A DNA stretch of 64,000 bases from Streptomyces avidinii (GCF_014650695.1 NZ_BMVL01000006.1:496001-560000); one strand, 5' to 3'. Positions 29,700 through 39,609 are shown, counted from the first letter of the stretch. Numbers and translations are program-made. Notes: a model not told the origin generated them from the letters alone.

Positions 29700-29751
29700 G
29701 CGTTAAGAGTTCCCCTGCTTCCGTATGGACCCCATCAAGGTGTCTTAACGC
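29700..29751. promoter_or_regulatory. 9-bp inverted repeat upstream of the kdp operon
   Basis: GCGTTAAGA at 29700-29708 and its exact complement TCTTAACGC at 29743-29751, separated by 34 bases, 78 bases before the first small kdp-linked ORF. Each arm contains TTAACGC, the half-site seen elsewhere in the potassium island. Good candidate for KdpE-controlled promoter DNA (inference). Confidence 0.5.
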
Positions 29752-29828
29752 CGGGATGAAGACACGGTTATCTCGACATCGGCCATCTGGCCGATTCAAT
29801 TCCTTCCTCATTCATCCAGGAGCTCACG

Positions 29829-29912
29829 GTGGCCGATCTGGCCTTCGTCGTCACCACGGTCGCGGTCTTCGCGCTGGTGGCTCTCATCGCCCGGGGGGTG
29901 ACCAAGCTGTGA
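29829..29912 (+). CDS. 27-residue single-helix membrane peptide preceding kdpF
   Basis: GTG at 29829 with AGGAG 8 bases upstream. It encodes MADLAFVVTTVAVFALVALI then ARGVTKL: one hydrophobic helix with a basic end. Its TGA overlaps the GTG of kdpF (GTGA), so the two are translationally coupled. No function is known to me; placement suggests a small subunit or stabiliser of the Kdp complex, like KdpF. Confidence 0.65.
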   Translation: MADLAFVVTTVAVFALVALIARGVTKL

Positions 29913-29998
29913 ACGCCGAAAACATCATCGGCCTCGTCGTGGCCGTCTCCCTGCTCGGATACCTCGTCCTCGCCCTTGTGTACCCGGAGAGGTTCTAG
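29909..29998 (+). CDS. kdpF: KdpF, small stabilising subunit of potassium-transporting ATPase
   Basis: 29 residues from the GTG at 29909: MNAENIIGLVVAVSLLGYLV then LALVYPERF. A single helix ending in LxYPERF is the KdpF signature. It stabilises the KdpABC complex in the membrane. The stop is 6 bases before kdpA. Confidence 0.9.
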   Translation: MNAENIIGLVVAVSLLGYLVLALVYPERF

Positions 29999-30004
29999 CC
30001 ACCG

Positions 30005-31669
30005 ATGAGTCCCGTTCTCGCTGGTGTGCTCCAGCTCCTCGCACTGATCGCCGCACTCGCGCTGGCCTACCGCCCGCTCGGCGACTACATGGCCAAGGTC
30101 TACTCCTCCGAGAAGCACCACCGCCCGGAGAAGTGGATCTACAAGGCCATCGGCGCCAACCCGGCCGCCGAGATGCGCTGGCCCGCCTACCTGCGCGCCG
30201 TCCTCGCCTTCTCCGCAGTCTCGGTCCTGTTCCTCTACGGCCTCCAGCGGGCCCAGGGCATCCTGCCCGGCTCGCTCGGCTTCTCCGCGATCGACCCCGA
30301 CCAGGCCTTCAACACCGCCGCCTCCTTCGTGGCCAACACGAACTGGCAGTCGTACTACGGCGAGCAGGCCATGGGCCACGTCGTACAGACCGGCGGCCTC
30401 GCGGTCCAGAACTTCGTCTCCGCCGCGGTCGGCATGGCCGTCGCCGTGGCCCTCGTACGGGGCTTCGCGCGCTCCCGCACCGGTGAGCTGGGCAACTTCT
30501 GGGCCGACCTGGTCCGCGGTGTCTTCCGCATCCTGCTGCCCATCTCCGTGATCGGTGCGGTCATCCTCGTCGCGTGCGGCGCCATCCAGAACTTCGCCGG
30601 CATCCACGAGGTCGGCCAGTTCCTCGGCGGCACCCAGCAGTGGAACGGCGGCGCCGTCGCCTCCCAGGAGGTCATCAAGGAGCTGGGCACCAACGGCGGC
30701 GGCTACTTCAACGCCAACTCCGCCCACCCCTTCGAGAACCCGACCCCCTTCTCGAACCTCTTCGAGATCTTCCTGATCCTGCTCATCCCCTTCGCCCTCA
30801 CCCGCACCTTCGGCCGCATGGTCGGCAACCTGCGCCAGGGCTACGCGATCCTCGCCACGATGGCCACCATCTGGATCGGCTTCACCGCGCTGATGATGTG
30901 GACCGAGTTCGCCCACCACGGCCCGGCCTTCGACGTCTCGGGCGGGGCGATGGAAGGCAAGGAGACCCGCTTCGGCGTGGGCGCGTCCGCGATCTTCTCG
31001 GTCGCGACCACGCTGACCTCGACCGGCGCGGTCAACTCCTTCCACTCCTCGTACACGGGTCTGGGCGGCGGCATCCAGCTGCTGGGCATGCAGCTGGGCG
31101 AGATCGCGCCCGGCGGCGTCGGCTCCGGCCTCTACGGCATGCTGATCATGGCGATCATCGCCGTCTTCATCGCCGGCCTGATGGTCGGCCGCACCCCCGA
31201 ATACCTGGGCAAGAAGATCGGCACCCGCGAGATCAAGTTCGCGGCCTGCTACATCCTCATCACGCCCGCCCTGGTGCTCGGCTTCACCGCCGCGGCGATG
31301 GCGCTGGACACCCCGGCGAACTCGATGACGAACTCCGGGGCGCACGGCTTCTCCGAGATCCTCTACGCCTACACCTCGGGCGCCAACAACAACGGCTCCG
31401 CCTTCGCGGGCCTGAACGCCGACACCCAGTGGTTCAACAGCACCATCGGCATCGCCATGCTGCTCGGCCGCTTCCTCCCGATGGTGTTCGTCCTGGCGCT
31501 GGCCGGCTCGCTCGCCGAGCAGAAGCCCGTACCGGAGACGGCAGGCACGCTCCGCACCGACAAGCCCCTCTACACGGGGCTGCTTGTCGGCACCATCCTC
31601 ATCGTCACCGGTCTGACCTACTTCCCGGCCCTCGCGCTGGGCCCGCTTGCCGAAGGGCTCGCCTCATGA
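30005..31669 (+). CDS. kdpA: KdpA, potassium-binding channel subunit
   Basis: 554 residues, normal length, about ten membrane helices. It shows the four K+-filter-like repeats typical of the SKT family: [48 protein letters not shown] and [13 protein letters not shown]. It forms the selective K+ entry pathway of KdpFABC. Its stop overlaps the kdpB start (ATGA). Confidence 0.97.
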   Translation: MSPVLAGVLQLLALIAALALAYRPLGDYMAKVYSSEKHHRPEKWIYKAIGANPAAEMRWPAYLRAVLAFSAVSVLFLYGLQRAQGILPGSLGFSAIDPDQAFNTAASFVANTNWQSYYGEQAMGHVVQTGGLAVQNFVSAAVGMAVAVALVRGFARSRTGELGNFWADLVRGVFRILLPISVIGAVILVACGAIQNFAGIHEVGQFLGGTQQWNGGAVASQEVIKELGTNGGGYFNANSAHPFENPTPFSNLFEIFLILLIPFALTRTFGRMVGNLRQGYAILATMATIWIGFTALMMWTEFAHHGPAFDVSGGAMEGKETRFGVGASAIFSVATTLTSTGAVNSFHSSYTGLGGGIQLLGMQLGEIAPGGVGSGLYGMLIMAIIAVFIAGLMVGRTPEYLGKKIGTREIKFAACYILITPALVLGFTAAAMALDTPANSMTNSGAHGFSEILYAYTSGANNNGSAFAGLNADTQWFNSTIGIAMLLGRFLPMVFVLALAGSLAEQKPVPETAGTLRTDKPLYTGLLVGTILIVTGLTYFPALALGPLAEGLAS

Positions 31670-33768
31670 GCACCATCACCCCCACCCGCGCACCACACGA
31701 AGACATCCCGACAGGCCACAAGCCGGCCGGGCGGGTCGGCGGCGGTCTCTTCGACCCCAAACAGCTCCTGAAGTCCTTCCCCGACGCGATCCGCAAGCTC
31801 GACCCCCGCATCATGATCAAGTCGCCGGTCATGTTCGTCGTCCTGATCGGCTCGGTGGTCACCACCGTGCTCGCGATCAAGGACCCGACGGACTGGTTCG
31901 GCTGGGCGATCACCGCCTGGCTGTGGCTGACCACGATCTTCGCCAACCTCGCCGAGGCCGTCGCCGAGGGCCGCGGCAAGGCCCAGGCAGACACGCTGCG
32001 CAAGGCCAAGACCGACTCCGTCGCCCGCCGCCTGACCAAGGACGGCAAGGGCGAGGAGCAGGTGCCCGGCGCTGAGCTGCGTATCGGCGACCTGGTGGTC
32101 TGCGAGGCCGGCGACATCATCCCCGGCGACGGTGACGTCGTCGAAGGCGTCGCCTCGGTGGACGAGTCCGCCATCACGGGTGAGTCCGCCCCCGTTATCC
32201 GGGAGTCCGGCGGCGACCGCAGTGCGGTCACCGGCGGCACCAAGGTCCTCTCCGACCGGATCGTCATCAAGATCACGACGAAGCCCGGCGAGACCTTCAT
32301 CGACCGCATGATCGCCCTCGTCGAGGGCGCCGCCCGGCAGAAGACACCCAACGAGATCGCGCTCAACATTCTGCTCGCCTCGCTGACCATCGTCTTCCTG
32401 CTCGCCGTGGTGACCCTGCAGCCGTTCGCGATCTACGCGGGCGCCGAGCAGTCGATGATCGTGCTGACGGCCCTGCTGATCTGCCTCATCCCCACGACCA
32501 TCGGCGCCCTGCTGTCCGCCATCGGTATCGCGGGCATGGACCGCCTGGTCCAGCGCAACGTCCTGGCCATGTCCGGCCGGGCGGTGGAAGCCGCCGGCGA
32601 CGTCTCCACCCTGCTGCTCGACAAGACCGGCACCATCACCCTCGGCAACCGCCAGGCCGCCGAGTTCGTGCCCGTCAAGGGCACCACGGAGGCCGAACTG
32701 GCCGACGCCGCCCAGCTGTCCTCCCTCGCCGACGAGACCCCCGAGGGCCGCTCCATCGTGGTCCTCGCGAAGGAGAAGTACGGCCTGCGCGAACGCCACC
32801 AGGGCGAACTGTCCCAGGCCGAGTGGATCGCCTTCACCGCGCAGACCCGGATGTCGGGCGTGGATGTGGACGGCAAGCAGACCCGCAAGGGCGCGGCCGG
32901 ATCCGTCATCACCTGGGTCCGGGAACAGGGTGGCCAGGTCTCCGACGACGCAGACACCCTCGCCAACAAAATCTCGGAGGCCGGCGGTACACCGCTCCTC
33001 GTCGCCGTCAAGGACGAGAAGGGCGCCCGCGTGCTGGGCGTCATCCACCTCAAGGACGTGGTCAAGGAGGGCATGCGCGAGCGGTTCGAGGAACTGCGCC
33101 GCATGGGCATCAAGACCGTCATGATCACGGGCGACAACCCGCTCACCGCGAAGGCCATCGCCGAAGAGGCGGGCGTCGACGACTTCCTCGCCGAGGCCAC
33201 ACCCGAGGACAAGATGGCCCTCATCAAGCGGGAGCAGGCGGGCGGCAAGCTCGTCGCGATGACGGGCGACGGTACGAACGACGCCCCGGCGCTCGCGCAG
33301 GCGGATGTCGGCGTGGCGATGAACACGGGTACCTCGGCCGCCAAGGAGGCCGGGAACATGGTGGACCTCGACTCCAACCCCACCAAGCTCATCGAGATCG
33401 TCGAGATCGGCAAGCAGCTCCTCATCACCCGCGGGGCTCTGACCACCTTCTCCATCGCCAACGACGTCGCGAAGTACTTCGCGATCATCCCGGCCATGTT
33501 CGCGGTCGTCCACCCGGGCCTCGACAAGCTCAACATCATGGGCCTGGCGTCCCCGGAGTCGGCCATCCTCTCCGCGGTCATCTTCAACGCGCTGATCATC
33601 ATCGCGCTGGTGCCGCTCGCCCTGAAGGGCGTCCAGTACAGGCCGACCAGCGCCGACAAGATGCTCCGCCGCAACATCGGGCTGTACGGCGTGGGTGGTC
33701 TGATCGCCCCGTTCATCGGCATCAAGCTCATCGACCTGCTCATCTCCCTCATCCCCGGAATCGGCTGA
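31666..33768 (+). CDS. kdpB: KdpB, ATPase subunit of the Kdp potassium pump
   Basis: 700 residues from the ATG at 31666, which overlaps the kdpA stop. [22 protein letters not shown] (actuator, with the regulatory Ser of TGES), [13 protein letters not shown] with Asp319, [16 protein letters not shown], and C-terminal [17 protein letters not shown]. It energises K+ uptake through KdpA. It is about as similar to the orphan copy at 24513 as to any KdpB, with identical stretches around the hinge. Confidence 0.97.
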   Translation: MSTITPTRAPHEDIPTGHKPAGRVGGGLFDPKQLLKSFPDAIRKLDPRIMIKSPVMFVVLIGSVVTTVLAIKDPTDWFGWAITAWLWLTTIFANLAEAVAEGRGKAQADTLRKAKTDSVARRLTKDGKGEEQVPGAELRIGDLVVCEAGDIIPGDGDVVEGVASVDESAITGESAPVIRESGGDRSAVTGGTKVLSDRIVIKITTKPGETFIDRMIALVEGAARQKTPNEIALNILLASLTIVFLLAVVTLQPFAIYAGAEQSMIVLTALLICLIPTTIGALLSAIGIAGMDRLVQRNVLAMSGRAVEAAGDVSTLLLDKTGTITLGNRQAAEFVPVKGTTEAELADAAQLSSLADETPEGRSIVVLAKEKYGLRERHQGELSQAEWIAFTAQTRMSGVDVDGKQTRKGAAGSVITWVREQGGQVSDDADTLANKISEAGGTPLLVAVKDEKGARVLGVIHLKDVVKEGMRERFEELRRMGIKTVMITGDNPLTAKAIAEEAGVDDFLAEATPEDKMALIKREQAGGKLVAMTGDGTNDAPALAQADVGVAMNTGTSAAKEAGNMVDLDSNPTKLIEIVEIGKQLLITRGALTTFSIANDVAKYFAIIPAMFAVVHPGLDKLNIMGLASPESAILSAVIFNALIIIALVPLALKGVQYRPTSADKMLRRNIGLYGVGGLIAPFIGIKLIDLLISLIPGIG

Positions 33769-33775
33769 GACGACA

Positions 33776-34492
33776 ATGAACAACTCAGTAGGCAACACCG
33801 TCCGGCTGATCGGCGCGGGCCTGCGAGCCCTGCTCGTCCTGACCGTGATCTGCGGGGTCCTCTACCCGCTCGCCGTCACCGGCGTCGCCCAGGCCCTCTT
33901 CAACGACAAGGCCAACGGCTCCGAGATCAAGGACCAGAGTGGCCAGGTCGTCGGCTCCTCCCTCATCGGGCAGAGCTACAACCTGCCGAAGAACGACCCG
34001 AACGACGCCGAAGAAGCCGCCAGGCCGGACCTCAAGTGGTTCCAGCCGCGCCCCTCCAACGGCCTCGGCTCCAACAGCCTCAACACCCAGTACTCGCTGA
34101 TCCTCTCCGGAGCCACCAACCGGTCCGCCGACAACGGTGCCGTGGGCGGCCGGTGCACCAAGGACGCCGAGGAAGGCACCCTCTGCGCGCAGGTCGTCGC
34201 CGCCAAGGAAGCGGTCATCGCCGACAACTCAACGACGGGCCACCAGGTCGAGCCCGAGGACGTCCCGGCCGATGCCGTCACCTCCTCCGGCTCCGGCCTC
34301 GACCCGAACATCTCCCCGGAATACGCCAAGCTCCAGGTCCACCGCGTCGCCGAGCAGAACAAACTCGACGTCAAGCAGGTCGAGAAGCTGGTCGAGGACC
34401 ACACAGAGGGCCGCACGCTCGGCTTCATGGGTGAGCCCCGCGTCAATGTCCTGGAGCTGAACATCGCCCTGAAGTCGCTCTCCAAGAGCTGA
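33776..34492 (+). CDS. kdpC: KdpC subunit of the Kdp potassium pump
   Basis: 238 residues. One N-terminal helix (LLVLTVICGVLYPLAVTGVAQALF), then GSSLIGQSY, KWFQPRPS, SGSGLDPNISPEYAKLQVHRVA and the closing GEPRVNVLELNIALKSL. The SGSGLDPxISP motif is KdpC-specific. It is slightly longer than the usual 190-220 residues because of an insert around residues 105-165 (cytosolic or periplasmic loop). It follows kdpB by 7 bases. Confidence 0.96.
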   Translation: MNNSVGNTVRLIGAGLRALLVLTVICGVLYPLAVTGVAQALFNDKANGSEIKDQSGQVVGSSLIGQSYNLPKNDPNDAEEAARPDLKWFQPRPSNGLGSNSLNTQYSLILSGATNRSADNGAVGGRCTKDAEEGTLCAQVVAAKEAVIADNSTTGHQVEPEDVPADAVTSSGSGLDPNISPEYAKLQVHRVAEQNKLDVKQVEKLVEDHTEGRTLGFMGEPRVNVLELNIALKSLSKS

Positions 34493-34513
34493 GCTCCACA
34501 TCGCACGGACCGG

Positions 34514-34576
34514 GAGCCGGCAGGGCGCGGAGTCTCCCCCAGCTGCCGCTGGGCGGGGCCCCGCCCCCGCCGGCTC
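34514..34576. terminator. inverted repeats between kdpC and kdpE
   Basis: Arms GAGCCGGC (34514-34521) and GCCGGCTC (34569-34576) enclose a second perfect palindrome GGGCGGGGCCCCGCCC at 34551-34566. This can fold into a strong hairpin in the 120-base gap and may attenuate read-through from the pump genes into kdpE-kdpD. There is no U-tract. Confidence 0.45.
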
Positions 34577-34612
34577 TCACCGTGCCCGTTACGAAGGAAA
34601 GGCTGCACACCG

Positions 34613-35302
34613 ATGACCCGGGTGCTGGTGGTGGAGGACGACCCTCAGCTCGTCCGCGCGCTGAAGATCAACCTCCAGGCGCGCAAGTTCGAGGTCGAAG
34701 AGGCCTCCGACGGCGGCTCGGCCCTGCGGCTCGCGGCCGCACGCAAGCCGGACGTCATAGTGCTGGACCTCGGCCTCCCGGACATGGACGGCATCGACGT
34801 CATCAAGGCCGTCCGCGGCTGGAGCAAGGTCCCCATCCTGGTCCTCTCCGCACGCCACACCTCCGAGGACAAGATCCGGGCCTTGGACGCCGGCGCCGAC
34901 GACTACGTGACGAAACCGTTCAGCATGGACGAGCTCCTGGCGCGGCTGCGGGCGGCGGCGCGGAGACATGAAGCGCCGACGGCTTCGCAGGCCGACGAAG
35001 TCACCGTGGTCATGACCGACGAGTTCACCGTCGATCTGGTCGCGAAGAAGGTTCGCCGTGGCGAGCGCACCGTACGGCTCACCCCGACCGAATGGCACCT
35101 GCTGGAAATCCTCATCACCCACCCGGGCCGGCTGATCACCCAAAGTCGGCTTCTGCTGGAGGTCTGGGGCCCGACCTACGGCGAGAACACCAATTACCTG
35201 CGCGTCTACATGGCGCAGCTACGGCGCAAACTGGAAGCGGATCCTTCGCATCCGCGGTACCTGATCACCGAACCCCGCATGGGCTACCGCTTCGAACCTT
35301 GA
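34613..35302 (+). CDS. kdpE: KdpE, OmpR-family response regulator
   Basis: 229 residues. The receiver domain has acidic residues in VVEDDP, phospho-acceptor Asp52 in VLDLGLPDMDG and Lys in YVTKPFSMDELLARL. The winged-helix output domain (about 128-229) has RLTPTEWHLLEILITHPGRLI and TNYLRVYMAQLRRKLE. With KdpD it activates the pump genes at low K+ or high osmolarity. It is separated from kdpC by a hairpin and followed 58 bases later by kdpD. Confidence 0.96.
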   Translation: MTRVLVVEDDPQLVRALKINLQARKFEVEEASDGGSALRLAAARKPDVIVLDLGLPDMDGIDVIKAVRGWSKVPILVLSARHTSEDKIRALDAGADDYVTKPFSMDELLARLRAAARRHEAPTASQADEVTVVMTDEFTVDLVAKKVRRGERTVRLTPTEWHLLEILITHPGRLITQSRLLLEVWGPTYGENTNYLRVYMAQLRRKLEADPSHPRYLITEPRMGYRFEP

Positions 35303-35360
35303 TCACCCGCCCGATCCACGGCACGGACCCCCGTCGTCAGCAGAGAAGAAGAGTCGGAAC

Positions 35361-37904
35361 ATGGGACGCGGCAAGCTCCGCATCTACCTCGGCGCGGCAC
35401 CGGGCGTCGGCAAGACGTACGCGATGCTCTCCGAGGCGCACCGCCGGATCGAGCGGGGCACCGACTGCGTCGTCGGCTTCGTCGAACACCACAGCCGACC
35501 GCGGACCGAGGTGATGCTGCACGGCCTGGAACTCATCGAGCGACGCGAGATCGAGTACCGGGGCAGCACCTTCACCGAGATGGACGTGGACGCGATCCTC
35601 GCCCGCCGCCCCGCCGTGGCGCTGGTCGACGAGCTCGCCCACACCAACGTTCCCGGCTCGCGCAATGCCAAACGGTGGCAGGACGTCGAGGAACTGCTCC
35701 AGGCCGGCATCGACGTCGTCTCGACCGTCAACATCCAGCACCTCGAATCCCTGGGTGACGTGGTGGAGACGATCACCGGGGTACGGCAGCGCGAGACCGT
35801 TCCCGACGAGGTGGCCCGGCGGGCCGACCAGATCGAGCTCGTCGACATGTCCCCGCAAGCGCTGCGCCGCCGCATGGCACACGGCAACGTCTACAAGCCC
35901 GACAAGGTCGACGCGGCGCTTTCGAACTACTTCCGGCCCGGGAACCTGACCGCCCTGCGTGAGCTCGCGCTGCTGTGGGTCGCCGACCGCGTGGACGAGT
36001 ACCTCCAGGAATACCGCGGCGAGCACAACATCCGCTCCACCTGGCAGGCCCGCGAACGCATCGTCGTCGGTCTGACCGGCGGCCCCGAGGGGCGTCAGCT
36101 CATCCGACGCGCCGCGCGCCTCGCCGAGAAGGGGGCCGGCGGCGAGGTGCTCGCCGTCTACATCGCAGCCAGCGACGGACTGACCTCGGCCTCGCCCAAG
36201 GAGCTGGCCGTTCAGCGCACCCTGGTCGAGGATCTGGGCGGCACGTTCCACCACGTGATAGGCGAGAGCGTCCCCGACGCGCTGCTGGAGTTCGCCCGCG
36301 GCTGCAACGCCACCCAGATCGTCCTCGGCGTCAGCCGCCGCCGCTCCTGGCAGTACGTGTTCGGACCGGGCGTGAGTGCCACGGTCGCCCGCGAATCCGG
36401 ACCCGACCTCGACGTCCACATCGTCACGCACGACGAGGCCGCCAAGGGCCGCGGGCTGCCGATCGCCCGCGGTGCCCGTCTCGGCCGGTCCCGCCTCATC
36501 TGGGGCTGGCTGACCGGTATCGCCGGACCCGCGCTCCTCACCGTTCTGCTGAACCAGGTCCTTCCCGACCTCGGGCTCGCCAATGACATGCTGCTGTTCC
36601 TCACCCTCACGGTGGCGGCGGCCCTCCTGGGAGGCCTGCTGCCCGCCCTGGCCTCGGCGGCCTTCGGATCCCTGCTCCTGAACTACTTCTTCACCCCGCC
36701 GCTGCACGAGTTCACCATCTCCGACCCGAAGAACATCGTCGCCATCGCAATCTTCGTCGGCGTCGCCGTGTCGGTGGCCTCCGTGGTCGACCTGGCCGCC
36801 CGCCGGACCCACCAGGCCGCCCGGCTGCGCGCCGAGTCCGAGATCCTGTCCTTCCTCGCCGGCAGCGTCCTGCGCGGCGAGGACTCCCTCGACGCCCTCC
36901 TCGAACGGCTCCGCGAGACCTTCGCCATGCAGTCGGTCGTCCTCCTCGAACGGAGCAGTGAGGTCGATCCCTGGAACACCGCCTCGTCCGTCGGCACCAG
37001 CCCGGTCAGCCGGCCCGAAGACGCGGACGTGGACCTGCCCATAGGCGACAACATGGCGCTCGCCCTCACCGGCCGGGTACTGCCCGCCGAGGACCGGCGC
37101 GTGCTCGGCGCCTTCGCCGCCCAGGCCGCAGTCGTACTCGATCGCCAGCGCCTCGTCGACGAGGCGGGCAAGGCCAAGGAACTCGCCGAGGGCAACCGCA
37201 TCCGCACCGCCCTGCTCGCCGCCGTCAGCCACGACCTGCGCACCCCGCTCGCCGGGATCAAGGCCTCCGTCACCTCCTTGCGCTCCGACGACGTCGACTG
37301 GTCCGAGGAGGACAAGGCCGAACTCCTCGAAGGCATCGAGGACGGCGCCGACCGCCTCGCCGCCCTGATCGGCAACCTCCTCGACATGTCCCGCCTCAAC
37401 ACCGGCACCGTCGTCCCCCTCATCCGGGAGACCGACCTCGACGAGGTCGTCCCGATGGCGCTGGGCGGCGTACCGGAGGACAGTGTCGACCTCGACATCC
37501 CGGAAACGCTCCCAATGGTCGCCGTCGACCGAGGCCTGCTGGAGCGGGCGGTCGCCAACATCGTCGAGAACGCCGTCAAGTACAGCCCCGACGGACAGCC
37601 GGTCAAGGTCACGGCGAGTGCCCTGCACGAGCGGGTGGAACTGCGCGTCGTCGACCGTGGCCCTGGCGTCCCTGACGAGGCCAAGAGCCGGATCTTCGAA
37701 CCCTTCCAGCGCCACGGCGACGCCCCACGGGGCGCCGGAGTCGGCCTCGGCCTCGCCGTAGCCCGCGGCTTCACCGAGGCCATCGGCGGCACCCTCACGG
37801 CCGAGGACACCCCCGGCGGCGGCCTCACCATGGTCATCACCCTCCCCATAGCGGGCGGCACACCGCCGGTCACCGCGGATCTCCCGACCTCGGCGGTCAC
37901 CTGA
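35361..37904 (+). CDS. kdpD: KdpD, potassium-responsive sensor histidine kinase
   Basis: 847 residues. N-terminal KdpD domain with Walker A GAAPGVGKTYAM (Lys18) and VDELAHTNVPGSRN; universal-stress-like domain at about 230-365; DUF4118 four-helix membrane block at about 385-485 (LLNYFFTPPLHEFTI); GAF-like domain; HisKA with His624 in AAVSHDLRTPLAG; ATPase domain with N box NIVENAVKYSP and G box GAGVGLGLAVARGF. Complete and of normal length. It senses low K+ or turgor and phosphorylates KdpE. Confidence 0.97.
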   Translation: MGRGKLRIYLGAAPGVGKTYAMLSEAHRRIERGTDCVVGFVEHHSRPRTEVMLHGLELIERREIEYRGSTFTEMDVDAILARRPAVALVDELAHTNVPGSRNAKRWQDVEELLQAGIDVVSTVNIQHLESLGDVVETITGVRQRETVPDEVARRADQIELVDMSPQALRRRMAHGNVYKPDKVDAALSNYFRPGNLTALRELALLWVADRVDEYLQEYRGEHNIRSTWQARERIVVGLTGGPEGRQLIRRAARLAEKGAGGEVLAVYIAASDGLTSASPKELAVQRTLVEDLGGTFHHVIGESVPDALLEFARGCNATQIVLGVSRRRSWQYVFGPGVSATVARESGPDLDVHIVTHDEAAKGRGLPIARGARLGRSRLIWGWLTGIAGPALLTVLLNQVLPDLGLANDMLLFLTLTVAAALLGGLLPALASAAFGSLLLNYFFTPPLHEFTISDPKNIVAIAIFVGVAVSVASVVDLAARRTHQAARLRAESEILSFLAGSVLRGEDSLDALLERLRETFAMQSVVLLERSSEVDPWNTASSVGTSPVSRPEDADVDLPIGDNMALALTGRVLPAEDRRVLGAFAAQAAVVLDRQRLVDEAGKAKELAEGNRIRTALLAAVSHDLRTPLAGIKASVTSLRSDDVDWSEEDKAELLEGIEDGADRLAALIGNLLDMSRLNTGTVVPLIRETDLDEVVPMALGGVPEDSVDLDIPETLPMVAVDRGLLERAVANIVENAVKYSPDGQPVKVTASALHERVELRVVDRGPGVPDEAKSRIFEPFQRHGDAPRGAGVGLGLAVARGFTEAIGGTLTAEDTPGGGLTMVITLPIAGGTPPVTADLPTSAVT

Positions 37905-38642
37905 ATCGGCCCGCGGGCGGGCCCGAAATTCGAGAGCCACGACGACCGACAGACGCACAACCGGCGCGGGAAGGGCCGCGAGTCCACTTCGGCCGGTGCA
38001 CACGTCGACGACCGAAACACGCGAGCCGCCCAGCTCCGGTATCCCCACACCGAGAGCTGGACGGCTCATGTGTTGTGCGACGGTTGACCAGCACGCGGTC
38101 GCACCGGACCGTACCCCCACGGCCGGACCGTGCGCGTCATGGTCAGTGTTCAGGTCACCGGCCTCCAGCCGCGTGCCACCGGACCGTCACCGGCTCCGTC
38201 ACTCCGCCAGTCTGCTCCCGCCCGACCTCGGTGACAACGCTCCTTGACGCGTTCCTTCCACCGGCTGCCGATCTTTGACGCGCCCCTGATGACCTGCGCG
38301 AAAGCCGGATTCGCACCGTCACCCGACATACATCAGAAGGCCGTCAAGGTCCCGTTCGGGATCTTGCCCCGGCATCCCTGATGCGCTGGGATGGGCTCAT
38401 GAACAGCGGTCCGCGCTACGACGATCGGCCACCGAATCAGGTGCAGCCGACAGCGCCCGCCGTCCGCCCGGCCCTCTGACTTCGGCCGCGCGTCCTGCGC
38501 GTACCACCCGCCGCCGGCGTCCCGAAGGACTCCGGCCGGGGCTCCGTACGCGTCCTCCCCTTCACCGCATGGCCTGAGCCCTCGCCCCTGCCGACGCCGG
38601 GGCGCCGGGCGCGTCAGCCATGCCTGCTTCCAGGAATCCGAC
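37905..38642. other. gene-poor region with TTGACG elements
   Basis: About 740 bases between kdpD and the SDR gene without a convincing gene. It holds TTGACGCGCCCCTGATG at 38275-38291 and the matching TTGACGGCCTTCTGATG on the complement of 38331-38347, forming an inverted pair, plus TTGACGC at 38244-38250. Both share TTGACG-N5-CTGATG. Probably regulatory DNA left from, or serving, a potassium-regulated gene. Confidence 0.4.
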
Positions 38643-39449
38643 ATGTCTTCTTCCCTGTCCGGACGTACCGTCCTCGTCACCGGAGCCACCTCCGGCATCG
38701 GCTACGAGACCGCCCGCCGGCTCGCCGAGCGGGGCGCCACCGTCCTCCTCCACGGCCGCACACCCGAGGAGGCCCAGGCCGCCGTTGACCGGCTCGTGGC
38801 CACCGCCGGTGTGGACGGCGCCCGTCTCCGACCGCTCGCCGCCGACTTCGCCCACCTGGAGGAGGTCGAGAACCTGGCCCACGCCGTCGTACGGGAGCAC
38901 TCGCGCCTGGACGTACTCGTCAACAACGCGGCCACCGCAGCCCCCGAGCGTCACACGCTCACCGTCGACGGCAACGAGGTCGCCTTCCAGGTCAACTTCC
39001 TCGCCCACTACCTCCTCACCAACCTCCTGGGTTCCGCCTTCACCACCGACCCCGGCGGGCGCGTCGTCAACGTCTCCTCCGCCCTCCACCGCACCGCGGC
39101 CATCCAGTGGAGCGACCCGAACCGGGAGCGCCGCTACTCACGGCTCGCCGCCTACGCGCAGTCGCAGCTGGCCCTGACCGTCTTCGCCTCCGACCTGCGC
39201 GTCACCGCCGTCTCCGTCCACCCCGGTGTCTGCGCGACCGGTCTCCTGCCGCTGTACGGGAACGAGGGCGAATCCGCGGCCGAGGGCGCCCAGCACGTCG
39301 TTCGTCTCTGCGACCCGGCCACCGAGATCGTCAACGGCGCCTACTACGACCGCTCCGAGCGCGTCGCCCCGGCCGCCGCCGCCACCGAGGACCGCACGAT
39401 CAAGCGCCTCAACAAGCTCGCCGACCTCCTCGTCGGCCACACCGCCTGA
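38643..39449 (+). CDS. short-chain dehydrogenase/reductase family protein, catalytic Lys replaced
   Basis: 268 residues. The Rossmann motif TGATSGIG (about 15-22), DVLVNNAA (about 93-100), catalytic Ser in VNVSSALH, and Tyr in AAYAQSQLAL are present. The expected YxxSK reads Tyr-Ala-Gln-Ser-Gln, so the catalytic Lys is Gln (codon CAG instead of AAG). A loop of about 10 residues after ASDLR is also shorter than in WWOX/retinol-dehydrogenase-like relatives. Either activity is lost or strongly altered. HPGVCATGLLPLY and GAYYDRSERV complete the family features. Confidence 0.88.
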   Translation: MSSSLSGRTVLVTGATSGIGYETARRLAERGATVLLHGRTPEEAQAAVDRLVATAGVDGARLRPLAADFAHLEEVENLAHAVVREHSRLDVLVNNAATAAPERHTLTVDGNEVAFQVNFLAHYLLTNLLGSAFTTDPGGRVVNVSSALHRTAAIQWSDPNRERRYSRLAAYAQSQLALTVFASDLRVTAVSVHPGVCATGLLPLYGNEGESAAEGAQHVVRLCDPATEIVNGAYYDRSERVAPAAAATEDRTIKRLNKLADLLVGHTA

Positions 39450-39463
39450 AGGGATACCCGCAC

Positions 39464-39538
39464 ATGTCGAAGCGCGCACGCAAGAAGAGGGCCCGCCGCA
39501 AGAAGGGCTCCAACCACGGCAGCAAGCCCTCCTGCTAG
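39464..39538 (+). CDS. bL37-like ribosomal small protein
   Basis: 24 codons starting MSKRARKKRARRKKG and ending NHGSKPSC, 14 bases after the SDR stop. Very basic with a C-terminal NHG-x-P block, as in the 24-residue actinobacterial 50S protein bL37 (usual ending NHGKRPN-). It would bind 23S rRNA. The canonical KR of NHGKRPN is SK here, and the protein ends in Cys, so it may be a divergent paralogue. A strong hairpin follows. Confidence 0.65.
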   Translation: MSKRARKKRARRKKGSNHGSKPSC

Positions 39539-39554
39539 CCATAGGCCCCATCCG

Positions 39555-39584
39555 CGGGGCGGCCCTCCGAACCGGGCCGCCCCG
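39555..39584. terminator. hairpin terminator after bL37-like gene
   Basis: CGGGGCGGCCC (39555-39565), loop of 8, GGGCCGCCCCG (39574-39584): a perfect 11-base stem 17 bases after the stop. No U-tract, as is common in Streptomyces terminators. Confidence 0.65.
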
Positions 39585-39609
39585 CCTCCATGTCCCGACA
39601 GGAACCCTC

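Noticed and set aside
31618-33798. 726-codon open frame on the minus strand
   Set aside because: Antisense of kdpB; no ribosome binding site or family motif.
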